Assembly (NCBI RefSeq): GCF_014195325.1 | Contig: NZ_JACIBK010000003.1 | Location: forward strand, 496,001 to 560,000 | Source of the DNA: Rhizobium sp. BK650 | GTDB lineage: Bacteria > Pseudomonadota > Alphaproteobacteria > Rhizobiales > Rhizobiaceae | Length of the DNA: 64,000 bases | Reading direction: 5' to 3' | Shown here: positions 29,073 to 38,080 of the stretch, one piece after another | Numbering within the stretch: the first letter of the stretch is position 1 | Layout: each line of letters begins with the position of its first letter | Program-made: the position numbers and the translations under genes | The notes under the pieces: generated by a model | Databases searched by the model: none | What the model saw: only the letters and a program-made list of their open reading frames with translations | What the model was told of the DNA's origin: nothing

Positions 29073-29707
29073 GGCTCGCTCCCTTCCTCGCCATGGGGCA
29101 AACGGCCCGGATAGGGAAAGGCGTGCAACATGACCGTGAAGGGCACCGTGCCCGATGGCAAGGGTTCGCCCAGCGGCGGGGCCTCGCTCATTGCTTCCAG
29201 GAGGATATCGTTCAGCCGTTTCGTCAGCGCCTCGGCCTGTTCGGAGGTCAGCGGAATGATAATGTCGCTTGCGGTGCTGGCCTTGCGCCATTCGAGCGGC
29301 AGCTCGGCATATTCCTCTGCCGCCTTCTGCATCTGGCCGACCTGCTGTGAGAGGACCGCCTGTGCGAAGGCAACATCCATATCGAAGGCTTCGCCTTCGG
29401 TTTCCGCCGGCCTTACCGAGGTGAGCTCGTGGCACGCCTTCCACCAGCGATCACGGCGCGACGGTCCCGGCGCATCCTCGATGAAGCCGTACTGGGCCAG
29501 CTGACGCAAATGATAGCTCGTTGCGCCGCTGTTGAGGCCGAGCCGTGCGGCAAGCTGCGTTGCCGTGGCGGGGCCGTCGACGCGGAGCATGCCGAGCATG
29601 CGCAAACGAACGGGATGGGCGAGCGCCTTAAGCGCGGTAACATCAGGGACGATCTGGCTAACGCTGCGGGATGTCGCTGCCGCTGATGTAGGGACAGGTG
29701 TTTTCAT
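29069..29707 (-). CDS. ArsR-type winged-helix transcriptional regulator
   Basis: A 212-residue DNA-binding protein. The winged helix covers about residues 22-95: ALKALAHPVRLRMLGMLRV, then the recognition helix region LAARLGLNSGATSYHLRQL, and a wing around DRWWKACHE. The C-terminal half is helical, without the metal-binding cysteines of ArsR/SmtB, so it probably senses something other than metal or forms dimers only. It leads an operon with the MFS gene, overlapping it by four bases, and is the likely regulator of that exporter. Confidence 0.85.
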   Translation of the reverse strand: MKTPVPTSAAATSRSVSQIVPDVTALKALAHPVRLRMLGMLRVDGPATATQLAARLGLNSGATSYHLRQLAQYGFIEDAPGPSRRDRWWKACHELTSVRPAETEGEAFDMDVAFAQAVLSQQVGQMQKAAEEYAELPLEWRKASTASDIIIPLTSEQAEALTKRLNDILLEAMSEAPPLGEPLPSGTVPFTVMLHAFPYPGRLPHGEEGSEP

Positions 29708-29815
29708 CGCGGCAGCCTAGCACTGCAAACGAACCTTTGCAAATATTTCTTTGCAAAGTTGAAAACTTGGGATTGCGCGCTATCTCAAACGTTTAGTCTT
29801 TCTGTTTCAGCAGTT

Positions 29816-30352
29816 TCAGGCTTGCCCGCGCTCTGCGAGGATGGCGTTCAGCCGGGAAACGTCCTCGCGCAGTGCGGTCAGTTCCGTCAGCACCCGCATG
29901 TCGATCTTCTGGTGCAGCGACAGAACCTCGAGCTCGGCCTTCAAGTTCACCTCATAATCCTTGGCGGCTTCGAAACGGTCGCGTTCGGCCTGCCGGTTCT
30001 GCGACATCATGATGATCGGCGCCTGGATGGCGGCCAGCATGGAAAGGATGAGGTTCAGGAAGACGAAGGGGTAGGGATCGAAGGCCCTGCTCAGCAGGAT
30101 GACCGTGTTGACGATCGTCCAGACGACAAGGAAGGCGAGGAAGGCCAGAATGAAAGACCAGGAGCCGCCGACGCGCGCGATACTGTCAGCCAGCCGCTCA
30201 CCGAAAGAGGCTTCGGCGGAAAAGGCGGCATTGACGTCGGTGGAGATGATCTTGCGCTCATGGGCCTTGGCGAGAACGCGCTTTTCTATGTCGCCCAGTT
30301 CTTCGGCCGGCTTGCCGAAATGCAGGTGAACGAAATTTGGAAGATTATGCAT
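29816..30352 (-). CDS. DUF1003 membrane protein
   Basis: A 178-residue protein of family DUF1003. After a polar N-terminus (FGERLADSIARVGGSWSFI is the family entry motif) come two membrane segments, FILAFLAFLVVWTIVNTVIL and FVFLNLILSMLAAIQAPIIM, then a conserved SQNRQAERDRFEAAKDYEVN and a C-terminal coiled segment. The start ATG 30352 gives MHNLPNFVHLHFG; the frame open to 30433 is less likely. Function is unknown; it is divergent from nadE. Confidence 0.85.
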   Translation of the reverse strand: MHNLPNFVHLHFGKPAEELGDIEKRVLAKAHERKIISTDVNAAFSAEASFGERLADSIARVGGSWSFILAFLAFLVVWTIVNTVILLSRAFDPYPFVFLNLILSMLAAIQAPIIMMSQNRQAERDRFEAAKDYEVNLKAELEVLSLHQKIDMRVLTELTALREDVSRLNAILAERGQA

Positions 30353-30541
30353 GGCATTGCCCCGAGAATGGATCGAATTGGGCGCAGTATTCCGCCGTCG
30401 CTGCAAATTGCAATGTGTATCGGCGTCACGCAAGGCAAACTGAGGGATGAAGCAAGGACAGTCCCGCCTTCATCAAATTTTTGCGGCGGATGGCTACGGC
30501 TTTTCAAGCGGCTTATTGCCGTGCACGACGGGGCGGACTAA

Positions 30542-32230
30542 ATGAATGGCATGACACAGGAAAATGCTCTCTCCCAAACGTTCAACATCGCCATCGCCCA
30601 ACTGAACCCGACAGTGGGCGATGTCGCCGGAAACCTTGCCAAGGCGCGCGAGGCGCGCGCCGATGCGGCGCGGCAGGGCGCACATCTTTTGATGATGACC
30701 GAGCTTTTCATCTCCGGTTATCCGCCGGAAGATCTGGTTCTGAAGCCGGCCTTCATTCGCGCCTGCTGGAAGGCTGTGGAAAGCCTTGCGGCCGACACCG
30801 CCGATGGCGGACCGGGCGTCGTCATCGGCTTCCCGCGCCAGGACGAAACGGGCCGCTATAATTCCGTCGCCGTTCTCGATGGCGGCAAGGTCATCGCGAT
30901 CAGAGACAAGATCGACCTGCCGAATTACGGCGAGTTCGACGAGAAGCGCGTCTTTGATCAGGGCGCCATGCCGGGGCCGGTGAATTTCCGTGGCGTGCGC
31001 ATCGGCATTCCGATTTGCGAAGATATCTGGGGCGATCTCGGCGTCTGCGAGACGCTAGCCGAAAGCGGCGCGGAAATCCTGCTCGTGCCGAACGGTTCGC
31101 CCTATTATCGCGGCAAGGTCGATATCCGCCATCAGGTGGTGCTGAAGCAGGTCATCGAAACCGGCCTGCCGATGGTTTATGCCGCCCAGCTCGGCGGCCA
31201 GGACGAGCTCGTCTTCGACGGCGCAAGCTTCGCCTTCAATGCCGACAAGTCGCTCGCCTTCCAGCTCAGCCAGTTCGAAACGGCATTGGCCGTGATCACC
31301 TGGAAACGCACCGAAAACGGCTGGCATTGCTCGCAAGGGCCGATGGCCCGCATACCCGAAAGCGAAGAAGCCGATTACCGCGCCTGCCTGCTCGGTTTCC
31401 GCGATTATGTGAATAAGAACGGTTTCAAGAATGTCGTGCTCGGGCTCTCGGGCGGTATCGATTCGGCGATCTGCGCGGCGATTGCCGTCGATGCGCTCGG
31501 CGAAGAACGGGTGCGCACCGTCATGCTGCCCTATCACTATACGTCAGAGGACTCGCTGAAGGACGCGGCCGATTGTGCCAAGGCGCTCGGCTGCCGCTAC
31601 GACATCGTGCCGATCGAAGGACCGGTGACCGGGTTCTCTTCGGCGCTCTCAAACCTCTTTGAGGGCACGAACAGCGGCATTACCGAGGAGAATCTGCAGA
31701 GCCGTGCGCGCGGGACGATCCTGATGGCGATCTCCAACAAGTTCGGCTCGATGGTGGTCACGACAGGCAACAAGTCGGAAATGTCTGTCGGCTATGCGAC
31801 GCTTTACGGCGACATGAACGGCGGCTTCAACCCGATCAAGGACCTCTACAAGATGCAGGTCTATGCGCTGGCCCGCTGGCGCAACGAGAATGTGCCGCCG
31901 GATGCGCTCGGCCCTTCGGGCGCGGTCATTCCGCAAAATATCATCGACAAGGCGCCGTCAGCCGAGCTCCGCCCTGATCAGAAGGACCAGGATTCGCTGC
32001 CGCCTTATCCTGTTCTGGACGACATTCTCGAATGTCTGGTCGAGCGGGAAATGGGCGTCGAGGAGATCGTGGCGCGCGGCCATGATGTCGATACGGTGCA
32101 CCGCATCGAACATCTGCTCTACCTCGCCGAATACAAGCGCCGCCAGTCGGCTCCGGGCGTGAAGATCACGAAGAAGAATTTCGGCCGCGACCGGCGCTAC
32201 CCGATCACCAACCGATTCCGGGATCGCTGA
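30542..32230 (+). CDS. nadE: Glutamine-dependent NAD+ synthetase
   Basis: A 562-residue two-domain enzyme making NAD from deamido-NAD, the last step of NAD synthesis. Residues 1-270 are a nitrilase-type glutaminase with Glu in TELFISGYPPED, Lys in RDKIDLPNYGEF, and Cys in GIPICEDIWGD. The C-terminal synthetase has the pyrophosphatase loop VLGLSGGIDSA, TGNKSEMSVGYATLYGDM, and a PPSAELRPDQ-like APSAELRPDQKDQDSLPPY. The fused amidase channels ammonia from glutamine. It is followed 28 bp later by the TolB-like gene. Confidence 0.95.
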   Translation: MNGMTQENALSQTFNIAIAQLNPTVGDVAGNLAKAREARADAARQGAHLLMMTELFISGYPPEDLVLKPAFIRACWKAVESLAADTADGGPGVVIGFPRQDETGRYNSVAVLDGGKVIAIRDKIDLPNYGEFDEKRVFDQGAMPGPVNFRGVRIGIPICEDIWGDLGVCETLAESGAEILLVPNGSPYYRGKVDIRHQVVLKQVIETGLPMVYAAQLGGQDELVFDGASFAFNADKSLAFQLSQFETALAVITWKRTENGWHCSQGPMARIPESEEADYRACLLGFRDYVNKNGFKNVVLGLSGGIDSAICAAIAVDALGEERVRTVMLPYHYTSEDSLKDAADCAKALGCRYDIVPIEGPVTGFSSALSNLFEGTNSGITEENLQSRARGTILMAISNKFGSMVVTTGNKSEMSVGYATLYGDMNGGFNPIKDLYKMQVYALARWRNENVPPDALGPSGAVIPQNIIDKAPSAELRPDQKDQDSLPPYPVLDDILECLVEREMGVEEIVARGHDVDTVHRIEHLLYLAEYKRRQSAPGVKITKKNFGRDRRYPITNRFRDR

Positions 32231-32258
32231 GACGCCTCAAGGATCTGGGGAGGGATAC

Positions 32259-33092
32259 ATGCGCAGTTCGGTGGAGATCTACAACGTGAGGCGCGGCGAA
32301 AGCCGCGTCGTCTGGCAGACCGAAGCGCTAGTGGAGGCGCCGAACTTTTCCCGTGACGGCGCCTATCTGCTGATCAATGGCGACGGGCTGCTCTATCGGC
32401 TGCGTCTCGACGGCAGCGACCTGGTGGAGCGGGTCGATACCGGCTTTGCGGTTCACTGCAACAACGACCACGGCATTTCGCCTGACGGCGAGGAGATCGT
32501 GATTTCCGACAAGACCGAGTTCGGCAAGTCGGCAATTTATATCCTGCCGATCGAGGGCGGCAAGCCGCGGCTGATCACCAAGAACCTGCCGTCCTACTGG
32601 CACGGCTGGTCGCCCGACGGGCGCGAGCTTGCCTATTGCGGCATCCGCAACGACGTCTTCGACATCTACACGATCTCGGTCGACGGCGGCGAGGAGAAGC
32701 GGCTGACGCATGGCGAAGGCCGCAATGACGGCCCGGACTGGTCGGCGGACGGACAGTGGATCTACTTCAATTCCAGCCGCACCGGACTGATGCAGATCTG
32801 GCGCATCCACCCCGACGGCACGGGTCTCCAGCAGGTGACATCGGATAATTACGGCAACTGGTTTGCCCATCCGTCGCCCAACAACGACAAGGTGCTGATC
32901 CTCTCCTACGATCCTAATGTCTTCGACCATCCGCGTGATCTGAATGTGCGGCTCAGGATGATGGACATGGATGGCAGCAACCTGACGACGCTATTTGAGC
33001 TCTTCGGCGGGCAGGGCACGGTCAATGTGCCGAACTGGTCGCCCGAAGGCGATGAATTCGCTTATGTGCGGTATTTCCCGGCGAGATCTTGA
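32259..33092 (+). CDS. TolB-like beta-propeller protein (PD40 repeats)
   Basis: A 277-residue protein of about six beta-propeller blades, each with the PD40 pattern: PNFSRDGAYLLIN, GISPDGEEIVISD, HGWSPDGRELAYCG, PDWSADGQWIYFNS, and PNWSPEGDEFAYVRY. There is no signal peptide, unlike periplasmic TolB, so it is presumably cytosolic; family members are often annotated as TolB-like transporter components without direct proof. AGGGA precedes the ATG. It follows nadE closely and may share its transcript. Confidence 0.8.
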   Translation: MRSSVEIYNVRRGESRVVWQTEALVEAPNFSRDGAYLLINGDGLLYRLRLDGSDLVERVDTGFAVHCNNDHGISPDGEEIVISDKTEFGKSAIYILPIEGGKPRLITKNLPSYWHGWSPDGRELAYCGIRNDVFDIYTISVDGGEEKRLTHGEGRNDGPDWSADGQWIYFNSSRTGLMQIWRIHPDGTGLQQVTSDNYGNWFAHPSPNNDKVLILSYDPNVFDHPRDLNVRLRMMDMDGSNLTTLFELFGGQGTVNVPNWSPEGDEFAYVRYFPARS

Positions 33093-33130
33093 GAGCGGCG
33101 CACCGCCATTATTGGCGAATGGGATAACAA

Positions 33131-33343
33131 ATGACTCGTGGTGCGCCATTCATATTGTGTCTGTCCGCGCTCGCTAGTTGCAGTCCCCCGGTTGTAGACA
33201 AGGTTCCTGACAAGGGCGCGCTCAGGCAAGGGCAACAGGTAATCGTCACCGACGATTCATGCCCACCCTCGGAAATGAAGCTCGTCACAGGCGGGCATGT
33301 TGGTCAGCCCAATGAAGTCGAATGTGTACCAAAGTTTCGTTGA
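33131..33343 (+). CDS. Small putative lipoprotein
   Basis: A 70-residue protein with a short signal sequence and a lipobox LSALASC, predicting lipid attachment at Cys17 after cleavage by signal peptidase II. The mature part is about 54 residues and has two further Cys (DDSCPPSEM and NEVECVPKF) that could form a disulfide. I believe a small rhizobial family of this layout exists but cannot assign a function. Its base composition is lower in GC than its neighbours, as is that of the next gene. Confidence 0.6.
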   Translation: MTRGAPFILCLSALASCSPPVVDKVPDKGALRQGQQVIVTDDSCPPSEMKLVTGGHVGQPNEVECVPKFR

Positions 33344-33403
33344 GCAATGCGTTGTTACTCAGGCCGTCCACTTATGGATTTAACGGTGGGTAGGAGGATC
33401 AGA

Positions 33404-33832
33404 ATGAGATTTTTCGCCCTAATACTTGTCTTGCTGCCGCTCGTTGAAGCCCATGCCGCGCCAATAAGCTCATGTACTAGAGGCTACGCCCCCGATGAGC
33501 CGGTGGAAGGGCGCTTCATGGCACTTGATTACGCGCTGATTATGCATGTTCTCGCAGAAAGACTCTGCATGGCAGAGCCGAAGCCGATGCGGCCACGCTT
33601 TTTGGGATATCTTGAGAAGCACGGGTGCGGACCTGGAACTGAGATCTATACAGTGTATGAGACTGCCATCGCAAAAATGCAGGACGCGACCATCAAACAG
33701 CTGGCGCAGGATGGAGACGAGAACTTGCAACTGTCTGAAAACCAGGTGCGGGAATGGGCTTCCACCGCCGTAAAAGAACTTGGCGGATGTGACGGTTTGA
33801 AAAAGGTTCACGATGCCGATCTCCAGGAGTGA
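33404..33832 (+). CDS. Exported protein of unknown function
   Basis: A 142-residue secreted protein: signal peptide MRFFALILVLLPLVEAHA, then a mature chain with four Cys (SSCTRG, RLCMAE, HGCGPG, GGCDGL) compatible with two disulfides. ATG 33404 has AGGAGG at 33392-33397, an ideal site, and is preferred to the frame start at 33347. It follows the small lipoprotein by 60 bp. I do not recognise a domain. Confidence 0.65.
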   Translation: MRFFALILVLLPLVEAHAAPISSCTRGYAPDEPVEGRFMALDYALIMHVLAERLCMAEPKPMRPRFLGYLEKHGCGPGTEIYTVYETAIAKMQDATIKQLAQDGDENLQLSENQVREWASTAVKELGGCDGLKKVHDADLQE

Positions 33833-33916
33833 CGGCGGGCGGGCCCAAAGGGACCACTACACTTCCCAGTGAATGGGCGGCGGGTGTTCTGCCCGCCGCG
33901 CTTGATAGTGTCGCTT

Positions 33917-34984
33917 TCAGGCCGCGACGGCGGCCTTGCGGCGGTCGCGCACGGCTTGGGCGATATCTTCGAGAACCTCGACAGACGTATTCCAATCGAT
34001 ACAGCCGTCGGTGATCGACTGGCCGTAGACCAGTGGCTTGCCCGGAACGAGATCCTGGCGGCCGGCGACGAGGTTGCTCTCGATCATCATGCCCTTGATA
34101 TGGCTGTTGCCGGCGACGATCTGGCCGACGACGTCACGGACGACCTTCGGCTGGTTCATCGGATCCTTGCTGCTGTTGGCGTGGCTGGCATCGATGAGGA
34201 TGCGCGGATCGACGCCGAGCTTGACGGCCTCGGCGATGACAGCCTGTACGTCGGCAGCCTCGTAGTTCGGGCGCTTGCCGCCGCGCAGGATGATGTGGCA
34301 GTCCTCGTTGCCGGTGGTGGAGGCAATCGCTGCCTGTCCATCCTTGGTCACAGCCGGGAAGTGGTGGGGCTGAGAGGCTGCGACGATGGCATCGAGCGCG
34401 ATGCGCGCGCCGCCATCCGTGCCATTCTTGAAGCCGATCGGGCAGGAGAGACCCGAGGCAAGCTGGCGGTGGATCTGGCTTTCGGTCGTGCGCGCGCCGA
34501 TGGCGCCGTAGCTGACGAGGTCGGCGATGTATTGCGGCGTGATCGTATCGAGGAATTCGCAGCCGGCCGGCAGGCCCATGGCGTTGATGTCGAGCAGCAG
34601 GCGACGGGCGAGGCGCAGGCCTTCCTCGATACGGTAGCTGCCGTCGAGATGCGGGTCGTTGATCAGGCCTTTCCAGCCGACGGTGGTGCGGGGTTTTTCG
34701 AAATAGACACGCATGACGATTTCGAGCTCGCCGGCCAGGCGTCGTCGCTGCTCGACGAGCCGGGACGCATATTCACGGGCAGCGGCCGGATCATGGATCG
34801 AGCAGGGGCCGATGACGACGAGCTGACGATCGTCCTTGCCGGTGAGGATGTCGTGGATCGTGTCGCGCGTGCCGGTCACGGTCTTGGTAATCGCGCGGTC
34901 ACGCGGGATTTCCGAGATGATGTCGGCAGGCTTGGTCAGCGGGGTGATCTCGACGATGCGCAGATCATCAATGGTGTCAGTCAC
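33917..34984 (-). CDS. aroG: 3-deoxy-7-phosphoheptulonate synthase, class I
   Basis: A 355-residue class I-alpha DAHP synthase of the E. coli AroF/G/H kind, catalysing the first shikimate step. Motifs: VVIGPCSIHDPAAA, MRVYFEKPRTTVGWKGLINDP, and DASHANSSKDP with metal ligands. The start is GTG at 34984, within the 3' arm of a perfect inverted repeat that encloses the ribosome binding site; a terminator-like hairpin lies further upstream. This suggests control in the leader by attenuation or start-site masking. It is structurally unrelated to the class II enzyme at 19.4 kb, and the allosteric control of the two probably differs. Confidence 0.95.
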   Translation of the reverse strand: MTDTIDDLRIVEITPLTKPADIISEIPRDRAITKTVTGTRDTIHDILTGKDDRQLVVIGPCSIHDPAAAREYASRLVEQRRRLAGELEIVMRVYFEKPRTTVGWKGLINDPHLDGSYRIEEGLRLARRLLLDINAMGLPAGCEFLDTITPQYIADLVSYGAIGARTTESQIHRQLASGLSCPIGFKNGTDGGARIALDAIVAASQPHHFPAVTKDGQAAIASTTGNEDCHIILRGGKRPNYEAADVQAVIAEAVKLGVDPRILIDASHANSSKDPMNQPKVVRDVVGQIVAGNSHIKGMMIESNLVAGRQDLVPGKPLVYGQSITDGCIDWNTSVEVLEDIAQAVRDRRKAAVAA

Positions 34985-35013
34985 GGTATGCTCTCCTGTT
35001 TGGTCATACCGTG
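34982..35013 (-). promoter_or_regulatory. Inverted repeat enclosing the RBS and start of class I DAHP synthase
   Basis: On the minus strand CACGGTATG and CATACCGTG form a perfect 9-bp stem around a 14-base loop that contains AGGAGA. The last three bases of the 3' arm are the GTG start codon. If it folds in mRNA, the start codon is paired and the ribosome binding site sits in the loop. Confidence 0.7.
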
Positions 35014-35015
35014 CG

Positions 35016-35051
35016 GAACAAAAAAGCCGCCAGGTAGACTAGCGGCTGTTC
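35016..35051 (-). terminator. Terminator-like hairpin in the leader of class I DAHP synthase
   Basis: On the minus strand AGCCGC/GCGGCT pair around an 11-base loop, followed by TTTTT; flanking GAAC/GTTC could extend the pairing. It lies directly before the start-codon inverted repeat and after any promoter, so it could act as an attenuator. No leader peptide with an ATG start is intact: a five-codon frame, MRVCA, ends well before it. Confidence 0.65.
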
Positions 35052-35299
35052 GGGTTGTCGTCGCGTCAGTTTCGGTTACGCACAGACCCGCATCCGCTGG
35101 GAGCAGCGGTACGAATAAAATCGCGATGCGTAAACGGACGAAATCGACATGCTGGGTATGTAGCTATCCGGAAACGAATTGTCACGTAGAATTTTACAGA
35201 TGACAGTCCCTTACCGGGCAAGGGCCGAGAAGCAGTTCCGCTCCAGGTCTATTCGCGAAATGAATGTCGCATGTGGCTTGCGGCCATGGCGTTTCCGCG

Positions 35300-36218
<919 letters not shown>

Positions 36219-36222
36219 CCGC

Positions 36223-37305
36223 TCACTGCTGTTGAGGCTGAGGGCCTGATACGGCCGGATTGGCGAGATCGATCTTGCCCTGATCGCCGGCCAGGAATTG
36301 CGGGCCGACCTGGCGCACCTTGTTGCTGGCGGGATCATAGGGGCGATCCGGCACTTGTGTCTGCGGGGACGGCGGGTCGCCTGCGGCTTTCGGGGCTTCC
36401 GTTCGGATCGTGGTGATAGAACCCTTGGGCTCAGGCGCCGGCGCAGAGGCCGTCTTGCTCTTGCGCATTTCCTCGTAATAGGCGCTGAGATTGCAGGAGC
36501 ACGCGGATTTCTCGCCGGGCGCGCGAGTCTTGTAAGCGAAAGCATTCTTCATCGCGCCGTAGGGGGCACCCGTTGCCGTCGAAATCATGTTTGCGGCCTC
36601 GGTGCTGGAAATGTCGCGATAATAGAGCTCGGTCTCGACGCCGGGACACATCTTGGCGCAGGTCGCGGCATCGCGGCCGAAATCGACCGAGGTGGCATTG
36701 TTACTGATCGGGAAAAAGCCGCCGTCACAGGTGCGCACGCAAATGGTGCTGACGGGTGAGAGCATTTCGGCGCGCGGCAGGCCGTAACGTTCGCCGCCGC
36801 CGAGCGGAATGAAGGTGTCGCCGCGCATGGCCTGATCCTCAATGGAAGGAGCAGGCGCATAGGCATCGCCCTGTGCCGGTTCACTAAAGCTGTCGCTGTT
36901 GCAGCCATTGTCTTCGAGCGCGGCCATCAGCCCCTGTCGGGCAGGATCGGCGCCCGACTGACGCAGTTCGTCGCGACGGCCCTGCAGGTAACGGATATTG
37001 TCCACCATCCTGGCTTCGGACTGCTCCAGCTCGCTGCAGAGGTCGGCATTGTCGCCGCCGACGACGACCATGCTGCCGGAGGTGCAGCCATACCGGCGCA
37101 GATCGCTGCGAACCTTACGCAATTCGAGGTTCTGTTCGGTAAGCGCGCCTGCATATTGGCGCATCTCCCCCCCGTTACTATTGCCGATCGATTGGGGCAG
37201 GTCGGCAAGCCGGCCGCGCAAATCCTCACAGATCGCATTGGTCTGCGCCTGCGCCGGAACCGCGAGCGCCAGCAAGAAAACGAGATACAGGTTTCGGCGC
37301 TTCAC
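36223..37305 (-). CDS. Exported DUF2865 protein
   Basis: A 360-residue secreted protein of family DUF2865. I prefer GTG 37305, which gives KRRNLYLVFLLALAVPAQAQ as a standard signal peptide; ATG 37332 would add nine residues. The conserved core includes YGLPRAEMLSPVSTICVRTC, DGGFFPISNNATSVDFGRDA and MCPGVETELYY, with several paired cysteines. The C-terminal 80 residues are rich in Pro, Ala and Gln. It is probably periplasmic; function unknown. Confidence 0.8.
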   Translation of the reverse strand: MKRRNLYLVFLLALAVPAQAQTNAICEDLRGRLADLPQSIGNSNGGEMRQYAGALTEQNLELRKVRSDLRRYGCTSGSMVVVGGDNADLCSELEQSEARMVDNIRYLQGRRDELRQSGADPARQGLMAALEDNGCNSDSFSEPAQGDAYAPAPSIEDQAMRGDTFIPLGGGERYGLPRAEMLSPVSTICVRTCDGGFFPISNNATSVDFGRDAATCAKMCPGVETELYYRDISSTEAANMISTATGAPYGAMKNAFAYKTRAPGEKSACSCNLSAYYEEMRKSKTASAPAPEPKGSITTIRTEAPKAAGDPPSPQTQVPDRPYDPASNKVRQVGPQFLAGDQGKIDLANPAVSGPQPQQQ

Positions 37306-37500
37306 GACGTCGTCCCGGAGTAAGAAAAGCATCTATCGGTGAATTGCATCTTCAATCCACCGCGCTTTGTCTTAACGTATGTCTCTTAATAAGCTTGGCG
37401 TAATTCCTAGCGCATTTTTGCGATCTTATCCAGCAAGCCTGACGCTTCCATCCCGTCGCTCCTGCAATCGCGCGGGCCTATCGGTAGACAGATAACAGAT

Positions 37501-38034
37501 ATGACAGGTATTCCCGTCGAAATCCGCTCCACTGAAACGCCGTCGGGAATACCCGAAATCAGGCACGGTCTTCACGTTTTCGTGGATGGCTGTTTTGAGC
37601 CTCGTTCCGGGCATGGCGGGTGGGCCTTCGTCGCGTACCGGAATGGCGTCGAAATCGCGTCCGGCTTCGGCGGCGCGGAGAATTCCGCCAATAATGCGAT
37701 GGAACTGACCGCCGTGCTCGAGGCGGCAATCTGGATCGGCCGCACCGCACCGGACGTAGCAGCGGTTATCTGGTCCGATTCCATCTACGCCGTCGAAGGC
37801 TGCAACAGCTGGCGTCCGATCTGGAAGAACAATGGCTGGAAGAAAAGCAACCCGAATGGTTATGCCAGAAATCGGGCGATATCGGATGCAGAACTCTGGA
37901 AAGTCCTCGATATCAAACTATTAGAGAATCCCCTGATAGCGATTGCCTGGTGCAAGGGCCATTCCGGCATTGAAGGTAATGAACGCGCTGATAGGCTGTC
38001 GGATCAGGGACGCCGATCAATACGGCGTGCCTGA
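37501..38034 (+). CDS. rnhA: Ribonuclease H
   Basis: A 177-residue type I RNase H, degrading RNA in RNA-DNA hybrids. All four catalytic acids are visible: Asp29 (VFVDGC), Glu68 (NAMELTA), Asp93 (IWSDSIYAVEG) and Asp154 (ERADRLSD), with the loop His144 (CKGHSGIEGN). The insertion WKKSNPNGYARN is the basic protrusion region. It is a little longer than E. coli RNase HI (155), from an N-terminal extension. It is unclear whether it is the housekeeping copy or a paralogue. Confidence 0.92.
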   Translation: MTGIPVEIRSTETPSGIPEIRHGLHVFVDGCFEPRSGHGGWAFVAYRNGVEIASGFGGAENSANNAMELTAVLEAAIWIGRTAPDVAAVIWSDSIYAVEGCNSWRPIWKNNGWKKSNPNGYARNRAISDAELWKVLDIKLLENPLIAIAWCKGHSGIEGNERADRLSDQGRRSIRRA

Positions 38035-38080
38035 AAGCCAGAAGCCAACGGCCGTGGTTCGCAGAGGGCCGCAGCTGAGC

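Noticed and set aside
35060..35100. A leader peptide for class I DAHP synthase
   Set aside because: The ATG reading MRVCA stops after five codons, before the hairpin. Tyr and Phe codons further on are in frame but have no start codon.
33869..35203. A 444-codon plus-strand frame
   Set aside because: It is antisense to class I DAHP synthase, which has unmistakable motifs.
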